Below, one piece after another: positions 60,898-64,000 of a stretch of 64,000 nt of DNA (its first letter is position 1; each line of letters begins with the position of its first letter). The stretch comes from a virus, in IMG/VR virus record IMGVR_UViG_3300025132_000022, positions 1 to 64,000 of that record, one strand, 5' to 3'. The translations under genes and the position numbers were made by a program. The notes beneath the pieces were generated by a model, which worked only from the letters and a program-made list of their open reading frames with translations, was not told the DNA's origin and did not search any database.

Positions 60898-61743
60898 TTA
60901 CAACCCATACCTTGCCAACTCGTCAGGATCAACTATTGTCCTTTCTCTGGGTATCTTGACTTCTACCACTGTTTCGTTTATCGCCTTGTGTGGCGTTTCT
61001 TGATTTATGCCACTGCCGATCAAGTGTCCCAAAACTTTTATGTCGAATTTGGTCTCAAACTTTCTTTCCTCGTTGGAGAAGTTGCTTATGTTATTCTCAT
61101 GAGAATACTCCTGCTGAATAAACCCTTCGTACCTGTGGTTCTGATCTCTGATAATTATGTAGTTTATGCCGCCTGGAACTGTCATAAAGGGTACCACAAG
61201 GTCGTTCATTTGCTGCTGGTACTCCGTTCTAATGGTGATTTGATACATCACCGTAATGTAGATTGGCAACGGAATAGAGACCGTCTTATACACGGTTTTT
61301 TCAGTTTTATCTGGAAAGTTTAGTTGTCCCCTTTTTCGCAAAGCATGAGCGTTTTTATAATTCGAGGTCTTACCTTGAACGATTTTCTGCATAACTGGAA
61401 TCGTGCCACCCTTAACCTGGTCGGTTGATGGGATGTTTGCCCAAACGGTCCCCTTTTCGTTAGGACTCTTGATCATCGAAGTCCTCTCTATCGTCATGAT
61501 GGGCATAATCAGTGCGCCTTCATCGTCTCTAACTCTATTGTCTTTCTTGCTGAGTGCTGATCTTTCCGCTGAGACCATTAGGACTGGGACTTTTTTCATG
61601 CCGCTGGGACTATTCGTGTGCAAATTCATCTGTTCGTCCACAAACTTATACATCGCAGCGTCTATGTTCTCTATCCTAGAGTCAAACACTCGCTTTCCTT
61701 CGTATTCATTTAACGGTTTGCTAAAAGGTTTATGACGTTCCAT
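60898..61743 (-). CDS. Tail-associated protein, shorter paralogue
   Basis: 281 residues, related to the preceding entry from end to end: KKVPVLMVSAERSALSKKDN, PIMTIERTSM, QITIRTEYQQQMNDLVVPFM, ENNISNFSNEERKFETKFDI. It lacks the C-terminal appendage domain. Tandem duplication followed by gain of a domain in one copy is the simplest reading. The start overlaps the connector gene end. Confidence 0.7.
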   Translation of the reverse strand: MERHKPFSKPLNEYEGKRVFDSRIENIDAAMYKFVDEQMNLHTNSPSGMKKVPVLMVSAERSALSKKDNRVRDDEGALIMPIMTIERTSMIKSPNEKGTVWANIPSTDQVKGGTIPVMQKIVQGKTSNYKNAHALRKRGQLNFPDKTEKTVYKTVSIPLPIYITVMYQITIRTEYQQQMNDLVVPFMTVPGGINYIIIRDQNHRYEGFIQQEYSHENNISNFSNEERKFETKFDIKVLGHLIGSGINQETPHKAINETVVEVKIPRERTIVDPDELARYGL

Positions 61744-62221
61744 TGAATAGTCCCTCTCTCGCCTTTATGCACTCTGCGGTTATCTCCATCATGTGCTCTC
61801 TTTGACCAAAAATCTGCCTTGGTTCGTTCAAGGTCGCAATCTCATAATACGTTTCGCCATATAGGACGAAATCACCCTCCCTAACAAACAAGTTCTGATC
61901 TTCGGTCAGTCTTCTCTTATGAAAGTGGACCATGATCTTTGATTTTCTATCTACCCCAAGATTGGTTGTCTCTGTCTCGTAACCTTGCCACTCCACAAGA
62001 GCGTGAACCATGATTGGATTTAAAAAAGTCTTGTTCAGTGCTTCGCCATAGATGGGATGAAAGTTGGTCTCTTCAATGGAAACGGGATAGTAGACAATCT
62101 GCTGCCCAATCACTCTTTCGACGACTTCGTCACTAACCTGCTTTACAAGATCGCGTTCTTTTTTACCCGTAAAAAGAGGTGGTGGTGGTGCGTCTGGTTG
62201 GTTCCATTTGTTATCACCCAT
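61730..62221 (-). CDS. Neck/head-tail connector protein
   Basis: 163 residues. Pro-rich start (DAPPPPLFTG), a helix (RDLVKQVSDEVVERVIGQQI), then beta strands IMVHALVEWQGYET, FVREGDFVLYGETYYEI and AECIKAREGLF. The GDFVLYGETYYEI segment resembles head-completion/neck proteins (SPP1 gp16-like or T4 neck types). Position next to another connector gene supports this. Confidence 0.6.
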   Translation of the reverse strand: MGDNKWNQPDAPPPPLFTGKKERDLVKQVSDEVVERVIGQQIVYYPVSIEETNFHPIYGEALNKTFLNPIMVHALVEWQGYETETTNLGVDRKSKIMVHFHKRRLTEDQNLFVREGDFVLYGETYYEIATLNEPRQIFGQREHMMEITAECIKAREGLFNGTS

Positions 62222-62227
62222 ACTTTA

Positions 62228-63481
62228 TCACCCCACGTATACCGAATATGGTATCCTTTGTAAAACTTTTTCTGATGCGTCAACTGCTGCTGCTTCTTGT
62301 TCCGCTATCTTCTGATAGGTTAATTCAGCGAGTGTAGACTTCAACTCTTCTCTAAGTGAGTTCTGCTCTTCTTTTCCTTGCGATACTAGGTCTGAACCAT
62401 TTAGTGTCACACTGTCACCTGGAATCGGTAATGATGCAAATTTCGACCTAACCTGTCCCAAGGTTTCCTTGGATAGCGCCAGTGCAAACCTTCTAATCCA
62501 TTGCTTACCTATCGAATTTATAGTATCGTACGGCAAATTAGAGAATGGCAATGTATTCATGTTGTTGACGCCTTCCAACTCACCTCGACCATTGCTGTCA
62601 TCCTCTAGGTTTGACGAAGGCACAGAGAACTCAACCCACATCTTCGTGGGTCCTCCAGAATACGGACATGGAAAAAGTCTTATTTTATTATTCCTTAACT
62701 CGTATGACCAGTGGGACATTCTAGTGTATATCGCATCCTCAAAAGCAAGCGCTTGAGACTTGTTTTGCCATGATGGTACAAGTTGAAAAGTGGAATCATC
62801 TGAAAATTGTCCATAATTGTGGAAATTACCAACCACATTCAGTCCGCCGTAGTACCCATAGAATCTCCACATTGCACTGGGCGTCTTGTAATACACTTTC
62901 TTGATCAGTACTCTTTTGCCATTGATCTTGCCAGTGTATGGTTTGCCCGTCTCAGAAGAAATTATGTCTTGTAAATCATAGTCCTGCTGTCCCACAGTGA
63001 CATCAAACGACGCGGAGTACTGTACGGAATCTTTAAGTCCTATCTCGGAACCCATCCTCTCTGACACTCTTCTTGACATACCGTAATCGAACTTTGGATA
63101 CTTAAGACTACCAGATGCTGCGCCAGAAGTTAATTCACCCTTGTGATCGAAGGTTCCCGTTGCATGACCCAAGAAACTGGGTAAGGCGTTGTTTGCCTGA
63201 TGTACATTGATAAGATATGAATACTCAAGCACCGCTTCTTCATATGAAGCGTAAATATTCCCGTCCGACAATTCAATATCTAAAACGTCGCCGCCTAATT
63301 TCTTATACGTATATGCAACCTGGTCTACTGCACCAGATACAAAATTGCCTGAAAAGAGCGTACTGGTGTTGTCAGAATAAATTTTATATGGTAATAGTCT
63401 GTTTACGTTACCGTGACTTCCAGTTTCTGGTAAGATGCTCTTACTAGAATTACTAGCAGGTCTCAAATTTGGTAAAGCCAT
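62228..63481 (-). CDS. Neck/connector protein, gp13-like
   Basis: 417 residues. N-terminal disordered, then EEAVLEYSYLINVHQANNAL, KRVLIKKVYYKTPSAMWRFY, and a helical C-terminal domain IGKQWIRRFALALSKETLGQ, VRSKFASLPIPGDSVTLNGS, DLVSQGKEEQNSLREEL. This last pattern occurs in neck proteins of T4-like phages, which join the portal vertex to the tail. GGAGGACTAATA precedes ATG 63481, and an ACTATTTA element lies 21 bases upstream. Confidence 0.65.
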   Translation of the reverse strand: MALPNLRPASNSSKSILPETGSHGNVNRLLPYKIYSDNTSTLFSGNFVSGAVDQVAYTYKKLGGDVLDIELSDGNIYASYEEAVLEYSYLINVHQANNALPSFLGHATGTFDHKGELTSGAASGSLKYPKFDYGMSRRVSERMGSEIGLKDSVQYSASFDVTVGQQDYDLQDIISSETGKPYTGKINGKRVLIKKVYYKTPSAMWRFYGYYGGLNVVGNFHNYGQFSDDSTFQLVPSWQNKSQALAFEDAIYTRMSHWSYELRNNKIRLFPCPYSGGPTKMWVEFSVPSSNLEDDSNGRGELEGVNNMNTLPFSNLPYDTINSIGKQWIRRFALALSKETLGQVRSKFASLPIPGDSVTLNGSDLVSQGKEEQNSLREELKSTLAELTYQKIAEQEAAAVDASEKVLQRIPYSVYVG

Positions 63482-63502
63482 TATTAGTCCTCCGTGCTTA
63501 AG

Positions 63503-63510
63503 TAAATAGT
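63503..63510 (-). promoter_or_regulatory. ACTATTTA motif, candidate late promoter element
   Basis: 21 bases before ATG 63481, in the context GAGACTATTTACTT. Confidence 0.4.
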
Positions 63511-63546
63511 CTCAAACTTAACAAAACGCTAGGACTTCAAATTTCT

Positions 63547-63945
63547 TTATGCTTCTGCAGTCTTCTTTGCGGACCTTTTTCTCGTAGTTGTTTTGCGAGC
63601 AGGGGTAGTGCTTTTGGTAGTCGTAGTTGTTTTTCTACGTCTAGTCTGTTTCTTCTTGGGAGGCGGCGGAGCAACTTCTTGCACCTCTGGTTCCTCTACT
63701 TGAAGAAGTTCTAGTTCTGGTTGTGGTTCCCAGGGTGGAGTAATTTCTTTCTTCTCCACTGCGGGTTCGTTTACAACAACCTGTACCTGCTCTTCCTCTT
63801 TAACTTCCTCACTGGTGTTCATGTCAATTGTAACAACACCATTTGTGACATTGTGGCGAGCATTAAAACCCAAAGTCTCCCTCTTGAGAGCATACTTTCT
63901 AGCATACTTGCCTTTCATCATTCTTTTTTTACGTTTACCCATCAT
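63547..63945 (-). CDS. Lys/Arg-rich histone H1-like protein
   Basis: 132 residues from tandem ATGs at 63945 and 63942, following AAGGAG. The start is basic (GKRKKRMMKGKYARKYALKR), the middle acidic and Pro-rich (PPWEPQPELELLQVEEPEVQ), and the end a Lys/Thr/Ala tract (KKKQTRRRKTTTTTKSTTPA). The tail is like histone H1, as in DNA-compacting proteins of large phages. It may bind packaged or replicating DNA. The upstream 52 bases to the window edge hold no clear promoter. Confidence 0.65.
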   Translation of the reverse strand: MMGKRKKRMMKGKYARKYALKRETLGFNARHNVTNGVVTIDMNTSEEVKEEEQVQVVVNEPAVEKKEITPPWEPQPELELLQVEEPEVQEVAPPPPKKKQTRRRKTTTTTKSTTPARKTTTRKRSAKKTAEA

Positions 63946-64000
63946 TAAACTCCTTTAACTAAAACGATCATACTATAACTAGGTTGAAAATATAGAAAAA

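Overview
The window is a gene-dense stretch of a large tailed-phage genome with a contractile tail (myovirus type, distantly T4-like and resembling marine phages). Every supported gene lies on the minus strand, so transcription runs from high to low coordinates. Genes overlap by a few bases or are separated by short gaps, and no stretch over 300 bases lacks a gene. I see no tRNA, rRNA, CRISPR array, insertion sequence or integrase. The window is cut at the left inside a lipoprotein gene. Head genes would be expected to the right, upstream in transcription, but are not in the window.

Structural and assembly genes fill roughly 36.6-64 kb. In transcription order these are a Lys-rich basic protein, neck/connector proteins, a duplicated pair of tail-associated proteins, two paralogous repeat-rich fibre-like proteins, the sheath, the tube, a gp26-like hub protein with a possible frameshift partner, two tandem paralogous tape-measure proteins, a tube-baseplate junction protein, a LysM baseplate protein and a very large hub protein. 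Replication and nucleotide genes fill roughly 14-37 kb. They include a short family A polymerase, thymidine kinase, an ssDNA-binding protein, a RecA/UvsX-type recombinase, a FEN-type 5'-3' exonuclease, a DnaB-type helicase, a B12-dependent ribonucleotide reductase, ThyX, a full-length bacterial-type DNA polymerase III alpha subunit, dUTPase and an IMPDH/GMP-reductase-like enzyme.

The left third (0-14 kb) is accessory. It is rich in protein-folding factors (GroEL, Hsp20, ClpP-like protease and SlyD here, a GroES-like co-chaperonin at 25 kb), a UV-damage endonuclease, a glutaredoxin, a sigma region 4-like protein, many small membrane proteins and a family of small SH3/KOW-like barrel proteins. 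Between 21 and 27 kb sit probable auxiliary host-interaction genes: a VWA lipoprotein with MopE-type Cys/Asp motifs, an exported lytic transglycosylase, a PiT-family phosphate permease, a small exported beta-rich protein and an A-type Fe-S carrier.

Regulation is partly visible. I find several host-type sigma-70 promoters with near-perfect -35/-10 boxes and 16-17 bp spacing, upstream of uvsE, hsp20, groEL, the ssDNA-binding gene, dnaE and others. There are four G/C-rich hairpin terminators. A different motif, ACTATTTA on the coding strand, recurs just upstream of structural genes and may be a late promoter. The MopE-like motifs and the B12-dependent reductase hint at a deltaproteobacteria-like, didermic, perhaps marine host. 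That is inference only.
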